This document shows positions 1 through 8,056 of a DNA stretch of 36,946 nt, piece after piece. The stretch's first letter is position 1. Each line of letters opens with the position of its first letter. The DNA is taken from assembly GCA_009788055.1 (NCBI GenBank), contig WQSG01000030.1, forward strand, positions 1 through 36,946, written 5' to 3'. The DNA is from Defluviitaleaceae bacterium. GTDB taxonomy: Bacteria; Bacillota; Clostridia; Lachnospirales; WQUN01. The notes below the pieces were generated by a model. That model had not been told where the DNA came from, made no database searches, and worked only from the letters and a program-made list of their open reading frames with translations. A program made the position numbers and the translations under genes.

Positions 1-2
1 CA

Positions 3-95
3 GAATTAGACAAGGGTCGGCTTTCTGGTGAAGAAAATGGATGGATTCCAGCAGACGAAGTGTGGTCGCGCCTTGAGGAGCGATACAGTGAGTAG
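3..95 (+). CDS. Antitoxin C-terminus, RelB/DinJ-like (partial)
   Basis: The window opens inside a reading frame of 30 residues ending at TAG 93-95. Its short tail, with an L-x-x-G-x-x-S-x-E-E stretch followed by an ADEVW segment, resembles the C-terminal toxin-wrapping tail of RelB/DinJ-type antitoxins. It overlaps the start of the downstream toxin by 8 nt, typical of coupled type II toxin-antitoxin operons. The N-terminal DNA-binding part lies outside the window, so the family (RelB, ParD or Phd) cannot be fixed. Confidence 0.6.
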   Translation, partial: ELDKGRLSGEENGWIPADEVWSRLEERYSE

Positions 96-420
96 AATTG
101 TCATGTCCAATGAATCCGAAAGGGATTTATTGCAAATAGGTGATTACATTGCTGAGAAGCTGAAAAGCCGAAGAAGCGCGTTGACTACGATTAGGGGTAT
201 CCGACAGGCGATTGATAAACTGGAGGATTTTCCGCTTATTGGTACTCCGCTGTCGGCTGTTGCTGGAATTGACACAGATTACCGCTTTGTCGGACATGGA
301 AATTATCTTGCTTTTTATCGCCAAAAGGACGGAAAAGTTTATGTTGACCGTGTTCTCTACAGCAGACGAGATTATATAACCATTTTGCTGGGGGATTTGC
401 CAGACGAGGATGGTATATAA
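88..420 (+). CDS. ParE/RelE-family toxin
   Basis: A 110-residue protein with the ParE/RelE pattern: an N-terminal helical pair (SERDLLQIGDYIAEKL), a central FPLIGTPL turn, then the YRFVGHGNYLAFYR strand and a VDRVLYSRRDY end. Family members block gyrase (ParE) or cleave ribosome-bound mRNA (RelE); the sequence does not decide which. GTG 88 is preferred as start because GAGGAG at 75-80 sits 7 nt upstream and the codon overlaps the antitoxin stop (gtgagtag). An ATG at 103 is a weaker alternative. The pair belongs to the accessory DNA at the left edge. Confidence 0.8.
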   Translation: MSRIVMSNESERDLLQIGDYIAEKLKSRRSALTTIRGIRQAIDKLEDFPLIGTPLSAVAGIDTDYRFVGHGNYLAFYRQKDGKVYVDRVLYSRRDYITILLGDLPDEDGI

Positions 421-882
421 TAAACCCTGTGCGTAAAGTGTTACACATGATTGCTTGATGAAGTTGCGAAGTGGTAATCTAAGCTACAAATCTTGTCCAT
501 ATATAATGAAGGAACACAACAGGCACAAGATTTATTTTTAGTGCAAGGCAAAAGCCTCCATAATTTTCAGCATAGGGCTTATTGCTTCTTGTCCGAACCC
601 AATTTAGGGTCGGTCAAGCCATGATTGCCGTTTGTTGGATGCTTGACCGATACCAGTTTGGTATCAGACGAGCTATATTCATTTGCATTATTTCGGACAT
701 CCGAGATGACCTTGCAAAATGTAAGACCCTCTCAACCCCAGTGAAATCAATGGATTTCGCTCCATGTGTTGTTCCTTGCTGGCTCGAAAAACGTGAGCTA
801 TGATGGTGTTACCTCGCAGGGCAATGCGGCTTTACAAGCGCGGCAAGCCCAAAGGGGAATAAACCGAAAAGGGGCAACAGCC
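421..882. other. Non-coding stretch with small inverted repeats
   Basis: No convincing gene lies here. I see three small perfect inverted repeats: 488-496 with 525-533 (9 bp), 611-619 with 641-649 (9 bp), and 649-655 with 659-665 (7 bp, 3-nt loop). The last two share one arm boundary and could fold as alternative or stacked hairpins. The first may help end transcription of the toxin operon. The reading frame at 766-882 is open only because it runs into the next gene, whose ribosome binding site is internal. Confidence 0.4.
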
Positions 883-1710
883 ATGCAAAATTACAACTTC
901 AACGTGAGCGGCAAGGAAAGAAAACAGCTTGTGATGGCAATCAGCGAGATTTTAGGAGTTGATGCCATTTACAAAAAGCCACCAACCTACGCATTCGAAA
1001 TTGGAAATATAATGGTGGACAGAAACGGATGTGCAAGTGGGGACATTTCAGCAGAACTTTTAACAGCCCTTGCCGGACTAGGCTTTGTGCCAGAAGTAGA
1101 TGCAGAAGAAGAACCAACTGTGCCAAAAATGGAAAACACAGAAGAATTTGCCGAGTACGAAGAACAACCCACTGAAATCCCAGCCGATACAGAATTACCC
1201 ACCGATAGCATCAGCATTGATGTTCCACTGGATGGGTTTTCACCAGAGGCGATAGACCGACTCTGCAAATTGGTACTGGCAAAGTCATCGCTGATAAAAA
1301 TGGCAATCGGGGCAGAGGAATTACCCATCCAAGTTTTGCCAGACAGAATTTCCTTCGATTGGTTCAAAATTTCCGACAGCGAGAACATGATGGAATACGA
1401 CAAATTTATAAATGCCCTGTGCGAAACAGCAAAACGAAAACAAAGAGTAACTGCAAGGGCGAATGGTGACTTTGAGAACCCACGTTTTAGTATGCGTACT
1501 TGGCTCACGGCATTGGGCATGGCTGGGTCTGAATATTCTCAAATCCGCCGCATCGCCAAGACATGGAAGTGCCAGCATTCCGCTATTTTGAGAATATCAT
1601 CCCTGTCCTTAAAGAGTTGTTGTAATTTTATCACACCGCAACGCGGCAGGGGACACAGTACCTACTGTGCTGATAATCTTTTTGTTGGTGCCTATTGCAC
1701 AACACTATAA
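883..1710 (+). CDS. Integrative-element 'virulence-related' protein with disrupted C-terminus
   Basis: The product starts MQNYNFNVSGKERKQLV at ATG 883, with AAGGGG about 7 nt upstream. It resembles a family found on Firmicutes conjugative elements and annotated as virulence-related protein: an N-terminal NVSGKERK-x-LV-x-AI domain, an acidic linker (about residues 75-110), and a C-terminal domain with SLIKMAIGAEELP and ISFDWFK. The function is unknown. From about 1555 the frame becomes Cys/Ser-rich and unlike protein. Shifting frame near 1560 gives a normal-looking tail (DMEVPAFRYFENIIPVLKELL is close to it, stop at 1623-1625), so I infer a frameshift or a truncated C-terminus. The surroundings are decayed mobile DNA. 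Confidence 0.55.
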   Translation: MQNYNFNVSGKERKQLVMAISEILGVDAIYKKPPTYAFEIGNIMVDRNGCASGDISAELLTALAGLGFVPEVDAEEEPTVPKMENTEEFAEYEEQPTEIPADTELPTDSISIDVPLDGFSPEAIDRLCKLVLAKSSLIKMAIGAEELPIQVLPDRISFDWFKISDSENMMEYDKFINALCETAKRKQRVTARANGDFENPRFSMRTWLTALGMAGSEYSQIRRIAKTWKCQHSAILRISSLSLKSCCNFITPQRGRGHSTYCADNLFVGAYCTTL

Positions 1711-2349
1711 TTTCCCTGCCGATGGGAGGCGATCTGTCGTACCATGAAAATCCCTCCACTACAACAAACCCAGCAGTTTCCAATTCAGTACGAAACTGTG
1801 GACTGTAAAAATATTTCATTTGCAAATGTTCAGCCAGTCGTTCTGTTTTCCATTGGGATATGTTACATCATACGCAATATAGGGATAAATAATTTGATTC
1901 ACAGGGTCTATTTTTTACGGTACTCGTAATGCGCTATGCGAATACCTGTCTGTTCATCTGCAATTTCATTAAAAATTTTTCTTCACGACATCTGTTGCAT
2001 TTAGGCAGGACTATTTTCATCATCATACCCTCAAAATGCGAGAAAACCCTATGAAATTGGGTTTGTTTTTTGTTATACTGGCAATAATTATGGGTTTTGC
2101 TTTTGGACAGGTTGTTTGTTAGCTTGGTAGTTTGGTAGCGCGCAAATTTCCTCTTGTCTTATTCGGCAATTCGCATTATGATTACAGTGGTGGTGCTTTG
2201 TTGGAGCAGAAGAACTCATATGGGATTTGATTGGATGATTGCGAAGCAAGTCGTCGAAGCAAGGGTAATTTCCAACAGAGGGGTGCAAAATCTCTGTGCC
2301 AATGGTCAAATGTCGGGATTAGTTAGACTTGTGTTAGTCTGACCAAAAC
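1711..2349. other. Decayed accessory DNA without a clear gene
   Basis: No gene here can be identified with confidence. On the minus strand an open frame at 1631-1825 (TTG start, 64 residues) contains plausible protein-like text around YSPQFRTELETAGFVVVEGF but matches nothing I know and runs into low-quality sequence, so it may be a remnant. A plus-strand frame at 2154-2342 has no ribosome binding site. The base composition is AT-richer than the core genes to the right. Confidence 0.35.
2051..2122 (+). CDS. Possible 23-residue hydrophobic peptide
   Basis: ATG 2051 opens a 23-residue frame whose product is one membrane-spanning stretch (LGLFFVILAIIMGFAFG) behind a lysine, ending at TAG 2120-2122. 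Single-span peptides of this size include type I toxins and small membrane regulators. The ribosome binding site is weak and I see no antisense RNA promoter, so this may be chance in AT-rich DNA. Confidence 0.2.
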   Translation: MKLGLFFVILAIIMGFAFGQVVC

Positions 2350-2394
2350 AAAAACCCCCGATACTCTCGACGTTGACGCTATCGGGGGTTTTTT
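2350..2394. terminator. Bidirectional Rho-independent terminator
   Basis: Thirteen-base arms at 2350-2362 and 2381-2393 (cccccgat core) pair perfectly around an 18-nt loop, with A-runs on one side and T-runs on the other, so it can stop transcription from either strand. The stop codon of the minus-strand gene (2379-2381) lies inside the structure. Confidence 0.85.
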
Positions 2395-3398
2395 AGGTTT
2401 CGCATTTTCGGAATCGGCTTCCAATTTTCTTTTCCGAGCTGCCATAAATATTTGTCAATCGCCTTAATAGAAAAATTTTCCAGAGAATAAAATTTTCGGA
2501 ACTCCAAAATTACGCGCTTGAAAATAGAAAATTTCCGCAAATCGTCCTTATGAAAAATTGCAAATCCGTCAACATCCCTGAAATAGCATAGCGATTTTTT
2601 AACGTGGCTATCGTAAATTGGATAGTTGTCTGCTTGATGATGGCTACAGTATTTCGTTGCAAAAGAAAATACATTGAGCGTCTTTCCGTTAGGCATGGTA
2701 ACATTTGCAATATCATCAACAATATTTTCATCTCCCGCTTGTAATCGCGCATCAATATCAAGCTGAAGAATATGCCTCGCCACAGTGAAAATAGATTTTA
2801 TATACGTTGAGTAAAAAGCATTCAGTGTAGCTACTTTTATCAAAATGTCATCAAGAGAATTATTTACAGGGGCAATTTCCCCGAACAATTTATTCAAGGC
2901 AGATTCCTGCGCCGTGTAGTTTTCGAGGGTTTCCCATTTGTCCAAATATAATTTGACTTGCTCAATGGAGGGGGGAGGAATATCTTTCCTCTTATTTTTC
3001 GGAGATACTGCTCTCTGTGTAGCAACAGGCGTAATGATTGTCAAAACTTCATTGTCATCCGTGCGACGAACCTGTAATTTGCCATCAATATTTGCAATTT
3101 CCCAAAGTCCGTGTGCTTCGGGATTGTACATAGCAACCTGTCCTCTGCCAACGCGATAAAGAAAATCGCGTTTTCCGTTAGCAATACGCGGCTTCTTGTT
3201 CTCAGGATAATGAAGGCGGGTAGGATTATTAACACAACATATTGTGATTTGAGCATTTATTGTTCCGCTGTGCAAGTCGTTGTATTTTTCCGGGTACATG
3301 GTTTTTATGTAGCGTTTGATTTCAGAAATTTCTATCACTTCATTCGCGATACTTAACGCCGCTTCATATATCATTTGCCATACGGGCATTTTACCCAT
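2379..3398 (-). CDS. Two-domain protein, N-terminal winged-helix-like domain, function unknown
   Basis: A 339-residue protein. ATG 3398 is chosen over an upstream in-frame start because AGGAGGGG lies just before it. Residues 1 to about 95 look like a winged-helix module (WQMIYEAALSI, EIKRYI, then LYRVGRGQVAMY), of the kind seen at the N-terminus of some restriction-associated proteins. A linker follows, then an alpha-helical C-terminal domain with a striking conserved-looking block FSFATKYCSHH followed by YPIYDSHVKK. I have the impression of similar C-terminal domains in scattered bacterial proteins, but I know no function. It stands alone between two terminators in accessory DNA next to a tRNA. 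A defence role is only a guess. Confidence 0.6.
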   Translation of the reverse strand: MGKMPVWQMIYEAALSIANEVIEISEIKRYIKTMYPEKYNDLHSGTINAQITICCVNNPTRLHYPENKKPRIANGKRDFLYRVGRGQVAMYNPEAHGLWEIANIDGKLQVRRTDDNEVLTIITPVATQRAVSPKNKRKDIPPPSIEQVKLYLDKWETLENYTAQESALNKLFGEIAPVNNSLDDILIKVATLNAFYSTYIKSIFTVARHILQLDIDARLQAGDENIVDDIANVTMPNGKTLNVFSFATKYCSHHQADNYPIYDSHVKKSLCYFRDVDGFAIFHKDDLRKFSIFKRVILEFRKFYSLENFSIKAIDKYLWQLGKENWKPIPKMRNLKNPR

Positions 3399-3477
3399 GC
3401 TACCCCTCCTACGAGTGTGCGTCTTATACACCCATATTTTAGCACAGGCACGGGGCAACCTCAATGAAATTGCGCAA

Positions 3478-3515
3478 AAAATAGCTTGGTGGACGACAAT
3501 CCACCAAGCTATTTT
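3478..3515 (-). terminator. Terminator downstream of the CAT tRNA
   Basis: Perfect 16-bp arms (3478-3493 and 3500-3515) around a 6-nt loop, followed on the minus strand by a T-run. It lies just beyond the minus-strand tRNA and so ends its transcript; the symmetric A/T flanks mean it may also work in the other direction. Confidence 0.8.
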
Positions 3516-3582
3516 AATGGGAACGCCATCGCGAACGGCTACCCGATAAAAAAATTCGGGGATTCGCTTTTGTTCCTAATTC

Positions 3583-3656
3583 TGGGCCCTCAGGGACTTG
3601 AACCCGGGACCTACCGGTTATGAGCCGGTTGCTCTAACCAACTGAGCTATGGGCCC
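3583..3656 (-). tRNA. tRNA with CAT anticodon (Met or Ile2)
   Basis: A 74-nt cloverleaf can be drawn on the minus strand: GGGCCCA acceptor, D-arm GCTC/GAGC, anticodon stem ACCGG/CCGGT with loop CTCATAA, and T-loop TTCAAGT. The anticodon is CAT. Elongator Met and Ile2 (lysidine-modified) both fit, and I cannot separate them by eye. Two pairs are off: A7-A66 in the acceptor stem and C50-T64 in the T-stem. CCA is not encoded at the 3' end. It has its own promoter and terminator. Mobile DNA lies on its 3' side, the usual side for integration. Confidence 0.9.
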
Positions 3657-3674
3657 TTGAGTTGTTCGGTAGGC

Positions 3675-3703
3675 ATTTTACCAAAGAAGGGATATCACGT
3701 CAA
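3675..3703 (-). promoter_or_regulatory. Sigma-A promoter of the CAT tRNA
   Basis: On the minus strand TTGACG (3698-3703) and TAAAAT (3675-3680) are separated by 17 nt and point at the tRNA, whose first base is 18 nt downstream of the -10 box. Confidence 0.75.
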
Positions 3704-3706
3704 GCT

Positions 3707-3735
3707 TTGCGCTTGCAAAATTAAGGGTGTATAAT
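3707..3735 (+). promoter_or_regulatory. Sigma-A promoter of dapL
   Basis: TTGCGC (3707-3712) and TATAAT (3730-3735) are 17 nt apart and about 27 nt upstream of the dapL start codon. The promoter is divergent from and adjacent to the tRNA promoter. Confidence 0.65.
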
Positions 3736-3762
3736 AACTGCAACAAAAGGGAGGAAACGAAA

Positions 3763-4941
3763 ATGAAGGTAAATAAGAATTATGCAAATTTGAAAGAGAG
3801 TTATTTATTTGCAACGATTGGGAAAAAAGTGCGCGAGTACACGGCGGCAAACCCGGATAAGAGCGTGATACGAATGGGCATTGGCGATGTAACGCGCCCG
3901 CTTGCGCCTGCGGTTATTGGCGCGATGCAGAAAGCGGTTTCGGAAATGGGCGTTGCGGAGACTTTTCGCGGTTATGGCGACGATTACGGATATGACTTTC
4001 TTCGCACGGCGATAAGCGATTATTATAACAAGAAGGGTGCGGAAATTTCTTCTGCCGAAGTATTCGTAAGTGACGGCGCGAAAAGTGATGTCGCCAATAT
4101 CTTGGATATCTTCGCAAGCGGCAACACGGTGCTTGTTCCCGACCCTGTTTACCCCGTATACGTTGATACAAATATTATGGCGGGCAATAAAATTGTTTAC
4201 GCATCCGGCAATATAGAAAACAATTTCTTGCCCATGCCCGATGAAAACGTGCAGGCGGATATAATTTACATTTGTTCGCCCAACAATCCCACGGGCGCGG
4301 TATACAGCGCGGAACAGCTTAAAAAATGGGTAGACTACGCAACCGCCCAAAACGCGGTAATCCTTTACGACAGCGCGTATGAAGCATTTATTTGCGAAGA
4401 CTTGCCAACCTCCATCTTCCAAATAGAGGGTGCAAAAAATTGCGCAATAGAATTTGGTTCGCTATCGAAATCCGCAGGCTTCACAGGCACGCGTTGCGCA
4501 TACACCATCGTTCCCACCGAACTTGAACGCGACGGCATGAACCTTCACAAACTCTGGAGCCGTCGTCAAAATACAAAATACAATCAGCTTCCGTATATCA
4601 TTCAGCGCGGCGCGGAAGCCGCCCTGTTACCCGAAGGTCTCGCCCAAAGCAAAACCGATATCGACTACTATATGCAAAATGCCAAAACAATCTCTGACGC
4701 CATATCCGAACTGGGAATATGGTTCTCCGGAGGAAAAAACGCCCCATACGTGTGGCTAAAATGCCCCAACAACCTGAAAAGCTGGGATTTCTTCGACCTT
4801 CTTCTCGAAAAAGCCAATGTGGTAGGTACTCCGGGCGCAGGTTTCGGCTCTCAAGGCGAAGGTTTCTTGCGTCTTTCCGCTTTCGCAAACCACGAGAATA
4901 CCGTCCTCGCAATGAAACGGGTTAAGGATATACTGGGCTAA
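3763..4941 (+). CDS. dapL: LL-diaminopimelate aminotransferase
   Basis: A 392-residue fold-type I PLP aminotransferase. It converts tetrahydrodipicolinate directly to LL-2,6-diaminopimelate with glutamate as donor, giving precursors for lysine and peptidoglycan. Evidence is the N-terminal RMGIGDVTRPLAP segment, GYGDDYGYDFLR, SPNNPTGAVY, the PLP-binding lysine at residue 236 in GSLSKSAGFTGTR, and the C-terminal GTPGAGFG, all in the usual order and at the usual family length. ATG 3763 has GGGAGG about 8 nt upstream; an earlier in-frame start would overlap the promoter. It is transcribed alone, and no lysine riboswitch fits in its short leader. Confidence 0.93.
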   Translation: MKVNKNYANLKESYLFATIGKKVREYTAANPDKSVIRMGIGDVTRPLAPAVIGAMQKAVSEMGVAETFRGYGDDYGYDFLRTAISDYYNKKGAEISSAEVFVSDGAKSDVANILDIFASGNTVLVPDPVYPVYVDTNIMAGNKIVYASGNIENNFLPMPDENVQADIIYICSPNNPTGAVYSAEQLKKWVDYATAQNAVILYDSAYEAFICEDLPTSIFQIEGAKNCAIEFGSLSKSAGFTGTRCAYTIVPTELERDGMNLHKLWSRRQNTKYNQLPYIIQRGAEAALLPEGLAQSKTDIDYYMQNAKTISDAISELGIWFSGGKNAPYVWLKCPNNLKSWDFFDLLLEKANVVGTPGAGFGSQGEGFLRLSAFANHENTVLAMKRVKDILG

Positions 4942-4994
4942 AACGGGCGGCGTGTGTGGCAAAATTTTTAAGCATCTGAAAGGAGGGCGTAAGT

Positions 4995-5219
4995 ATGACA
5001 GAGATGTTGCTGGATACTAAAACACTACCTGAATCTTTATATCGCCTGTTGAGAGTTGAGAAGGTGAAAGTTCGTGAATTTGATGGTGAAGTTCGCCTAA
5101 CGCCAATAATTCACACTCAAAACGGGTGTCCTCTTCTGGGAATAGCTACCGATTGTGGATTTACTGTTGATGATTTCATGGCAAGAAAACGTGACGAGAA
5201 GGCGCTGGAGGGTGAGTAG
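4995..5219 (+). CDS. VapB/AbrB-like antitoxin
   Basis: A 74-residue protein behind a strong AAGGAGGG site. The middle reads LPESLYRLLRVEKVKVREFDGEVRLTPI, like the short antitoxins paired with PIN toxins in Clostridia, and the C-terminal GFTVDDFMARKRDEKALEGE is the likely toxin-binding tail. Its stop overlaps the PIN toxin start by 8 nt. It should neutralise the toxin and repress the operon by binding the promoter region. Confidence 0.75.
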   Translation: MTEMLLDTKTLPESLYRLLRVEKVKVREFDGEVRLTPIIHTQNGCPLLGIATDCGFTVDDFMARKRDEKALEGE

Positions 5220-5625
5220 CATATTTGTTTTGGACGCTTGCGCATTGCTTGCTGTTGCCAGAAATGAAAAAGGCGCAGATGTAGTGGTTAATTTATACCA
5301 CAAAGCAAGCATAGGTGAAGCTAAACTGTTTTTGAACAGGGTTAATATTTTGGAAGTTTACTATGATTTTTATCGCTACAAGGGAAAAGATTATGCCGAT
5401 AGTTTTGTTAAAACGGTGAAGCGGTCTGAAGTTCAAATTTGTGAATTTGATGAAGTTGTTTTTACCCACGCAGGTAGACTGAAAGCCACATACAAAATTT
5501 CTTTGGCCGATTCAATAGCTTTAGCCCAAGCTATTGTTGTAAAAGGCTCTCTTTTGACTTGCGACCATCATGAATTTGATGCAATTGAAGGCAAAGAACC
5601 GTTGAACTTTTATTGGATGAGATGA
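5212..5625 (+). CDS. PIN-domain (VapC-type) toxin
   Basis: A 137-residue PIN-domain ribonuclease. The acidic metal-binding residues are visible in order: Asp8 in FVLDAC, the Glu in NILEVYY, the Asp in SLADSIAL, and the Asp in LTCDHHEFD. VapC toxins are Mg-dependent RNases that cut tRNA or rRNA; the target cannot be read here. The start is taken as GTG 5212, which overlaps the antitoxin stop as gtgagtag, because the longer frame begins inside the antitoxin with non-PIN sequence. All acidic residues are present, so it looks intact. Confidence 0.85.
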   Translation: MSSIFVLDACALLAVARNEKGADVVVNLYHKASIGEAKLFLNRVNILEVYYDFYRYKGKDYADSFVKTVKRSEVQICEFDEVVFTHAGRLKATYKISLADSIALAQAIVVKGSLLTCDHHEFDAIEGKEPLNFYWMR

Positions 5626-5638
5626 AGCGCGCGCTTAT

Positions 5639-5659
5639 GTACCACTACGAATGTGGTAC
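5639..5659. repeat. Short hairpin after the PIN toxin
   Basis: Perfect 7-bp arms gtaccac/gtggtac around a 7-nt loop, 14 nt after the toxin stop and ahead of the next gene's ribosome binding site. There is no T-run, so it is not a standard terminator; it could protect the mRNA 3' end or be chance. Confidence 0.4.
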
Positions 5660-5690
5660 GTGCGTAAAATTCATATTGGAGGGATTGGTT

Positions 5691-6176
5691 ATGTGGAAGT
5701 ATGAGTCTTGCGATATTGAAAGCATCTCATTGCATGACCATTCCATTGATACAATACGGATAAGCGACAATAACATATCGCTCATATTTAACGAGGGATT
5801 CGATGTTGCTAAAACACACCCGTTAAATGGTACGGGGAAATCCAAACATACCGACACATCTCAAATCGTCTTGAAAAACGCGAAATTCCTTAGTGGCGCA
5901 ATGCACCGCTGGGCGCAACAAGAAATGAACTGCGAACAAGAAAAATTTGACCTTGCGTGGTTTCATTCTGCTTCGTGTTCTTTTGAGGTTTTAGATTGGG
6001 AATTAGGCTTCAATGCGGAAGACGGCATGGTTAAATTATGCGGGAATATGTTTTCAAATGATGCTCCCAACGGAGAATATTCAGAGTTGGAATTTTCTTG
6101 TAATAATGTTTTGTTTTGTTGGAATAATTACGTTGAGGATGCGTGGTTTGAAGGGTGGCCGGAGCGCACAAGCTAA
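5691..6176 (+). CDS. Protein of unknown function (161 residues)
   Basis: ATG 5691 follows GGAGGG; the open frame extends upstream through the hairpin but without a good start. The product begins MWKYESCDIESISLHDHSID and is rich in Asn, Glu, Trp and aromatic residues, with no signal peptide or membrane segment. The alternating strand pattern (DTIRISDNNISLIFNEGFDV) suggests a small beta-rich domain like those of immunity-type proteins, but I cannot name the family. It follows the toxin operon and ends 35 nt before the helicase. Confidence 0.65.
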   Translation: MWKYESCDIESISLHDHSIDTIRISDNNISLIFNEGFDVAKTHPLNGTGKSKHTDTSQIVLKNAKFLSGAMHRWAQQEMNCEQEKFDLAWFHSASCSFEVLDWELGFNAEDGMVKLCGNMFSNDAPNGEYSELEFSCNNVLFCWNNYVEDAWFEGWPERTS

Positions 6177-6211
6177 ACAGTAAGTGTTGTGCGAACACGG
6201 GGGACATAGAA

Positions 6212-8041
6212 ATGAAGGACTTAAACGAAAACCAACTACAAGCGGCGCGGCACGTAACGGGGTCGATGATGGTGCTTGCGGGGCCGGGGAGTGGTAAGAC
6301 TGCGGTTATAACGGCGCGGTCTGTTTTTCTTGCGGAGACGCAGGAGCGCGGGGTGTTGGTAATCACGTATTCCAAAGCGGCGGCGAACGAGATGGTGCGA
6401 AGGTTTGAAGGGCTTTACGGGCAGGGGCGAAGCCCTGTGACGTTTGGAACTTTTCATTCTACGTTTTTCAGAATATTGCGACAAAAGAATAACCACGAGC
6501 TTGGGCAAATTTTAAGCGACCATGAAAGACGCGGCGCGGTGCGGAATTTCTTGGCGGAAATGCAGTATGAACCCGATGACGAAATGCTGTCTGCATTGTT
6601 GTCGGAAATGTCGCTTGTTCGCAACGAACTTCACGACTTAACGCACTATCACTCAAAGTCCATAGGCACGGAGGACTTTATTTTTCTGTGTAAAAATTAC
6701 GAAAAATTTAAGGCGGAGAAAAATAAAATCGACTTTGACGATATGCTTTGCCACGCATATGAGTTGCTTCAAAACGATGGAAAATTGCTAAACTATTGGC
6801 GCGAAAAATATCCGTTTATAATGATAGACGAGTTTCAAGATATAAACCGTGTGCAGTATGAAGCGGTGAAGCTTCTTGCCGCGCCGCAGAACAATCTTTT
6901 TATCGTGGGTGACGACGACCAAAGTATCTATCGTTTTCGCGGTTCGCGGCCGGAATTTTTGTTGAACTTCCCAAAAGATTTCCCCGAAACGCGGCAAATT
7001 ACGCTTGAGACAAATTATCGCTCTACGGATTCGATAATAGATTACGCAAATAAATTGATTTCAGGCAACAAAATGCGGTATGATAAGAATATCTGCGGGA
7101 CGGGGCAAAATGGCGTTAAGCCTGTTTTTCTTACGGCGGACGACCAAAACCAAGAAGCGGTGCTGATTGCCAAGCATATTCGTAAATTGTGGAAGCAAGG
7201 CGCGAACTTGGACGAAATCGCGATTGCGTTCCGCTTAAATATGCAGTCGCGGGCGTTTATGGATGCGTTTTTGAATATGCATATTCCGTTTCGTTGCCGT
7301 GACGAAATGCCCACAATTTACGAGCATTGGCTCGCGGAAGACCTTTATGCATTTATGCGGGTTGCGCGGCGGCTTTCTTTGCGGCAAAAAACGGGCTACG
7401 ATGCAGACGCGGCGCGGATTGTAAACAAGCCGTTTAGGTTTATCAGCAAGGCGTTTTTGCAAAGCATAAAAAAGAACGATAAGTGTCTTTTTAAGGCGTA
7501 CAAGCGCGACCCGACCTTGCATATCGCAACAAAAACGGGCATCGAAGAGCTGGAAGAAAACCTTTACGCGCTGGCGAAAAAAGAAACGACCGACGCAATA
7601 CGCTACATTCGGCAAAATATGGGGTATAATGGGCATATAATTTCGACTTGCGAATATCGTAAGTTGAACCCCGCAGGACTTTTTGAAATAGCGGACGAAT
7701 TGCAAGAGGCGGCAAAACCTTTCGCAAACCCGCTGGATTTCATTTCCCATGCAAAAAATGCGGCCACGGCGGCAAAAGAGCAGACCCACACGGGCGAGGC
7801 TTGCACGCTTACGACCCTTCACAGCGCGAAGGGGCTGGAGTTCGAGCGCGTTTTTATCGCGGGCGTGGTGGAAGAGGTTTTGCCGTACATTCGCAGTAAA
7901 ACAGAGGCGGAAATTGAGGAAGAACGCAGGCTTTTCTATGTTGGCGTGACCCGCGCAAAACATGAGTTGTATCTTTCCACAGTAACCTCTCGGTACGACA
8001 AACCCGCGAAGGCTTCACGGTTTTTGGATTTTACAACATAA
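6212..8041 (+). CDS. UvrD/PcrA-like superfamily 1 DNA helicase
   Basis: A 609-residue ATP-dependent 3'-5' DNA helicase of the UvrD/Rep/PcrA group, involved in repair or in clearing proteins from DNA. Visible motifs in order: the Q-motif LNENQLQAARH (4-14), Walker A GPGSGKT (24-30), Walker B IDEFQD (205-210), motif III DDDQSIYRFRGS, motif IV ETNYRST, motif V TLHSAKGLEFERVF, and motif VI VGVTRAKHEL (about 577-586). It is shorter than PcrA (about 720 residues) and ends soon after motif VI, lacking the Tudor-like tail. ATG 6212 fits the Q-motif spacing; the frame extends 19 codons upstream into non-homologous sequence. Confidence 0.92.
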   Translation: MKDLNENQLQAARHVTGSMMVLAGPGSGKTAVITARSVFLAETQERGVLVITYSKAAANEMVRRFEGLYGQGRSPVTFGTFHSTFFRILRQKNNHELGQILSDHERRGAVRNFLAEMQYEPDDEMLSALLSEMSLVRNELHDLTHYHSKSIGTEDFIFLCKNYEKFKAEKNKIDFDDMLCHAYELLQNDGKLLNYWREKYPFIMIDEFQDINRVQYEAVKLLAAPQNNLFIVGDDDQSIYRFRGSRPEFLLNFPKDFPETRQITLETNYRSTDSIIDYANKLISGNKMRYDKNICGTGQNGVKPVFLTADDQNQEAVLIAKHIRKLWKQGANLDEIAIAFRLNMQSRAFMDAFLNMHIPFRCRDEMPTIYEHWLAEDLYAFMRVARRLSLRQKTGYDADAARIVNKPFRFISKAFLQSIKKNDKCLFKAYKRDPTLHIATKTGIEELEENLYALAKKETTDAIRYIRQNMGYNGHIISTCEYRKLNPAGLFEIADELQEAAKPFANPLDFISHAKNAATAAKEQTHTGEACTLTTLHSAKGLEFERVFIAGVVEEVLPYIRSKTEAEIEEERRLFYVGVTRAKHELYLSTVTSRYDKPAKASRFLDFTT

Positions 8042-8056
8042 TGGAGGTATGATAAA

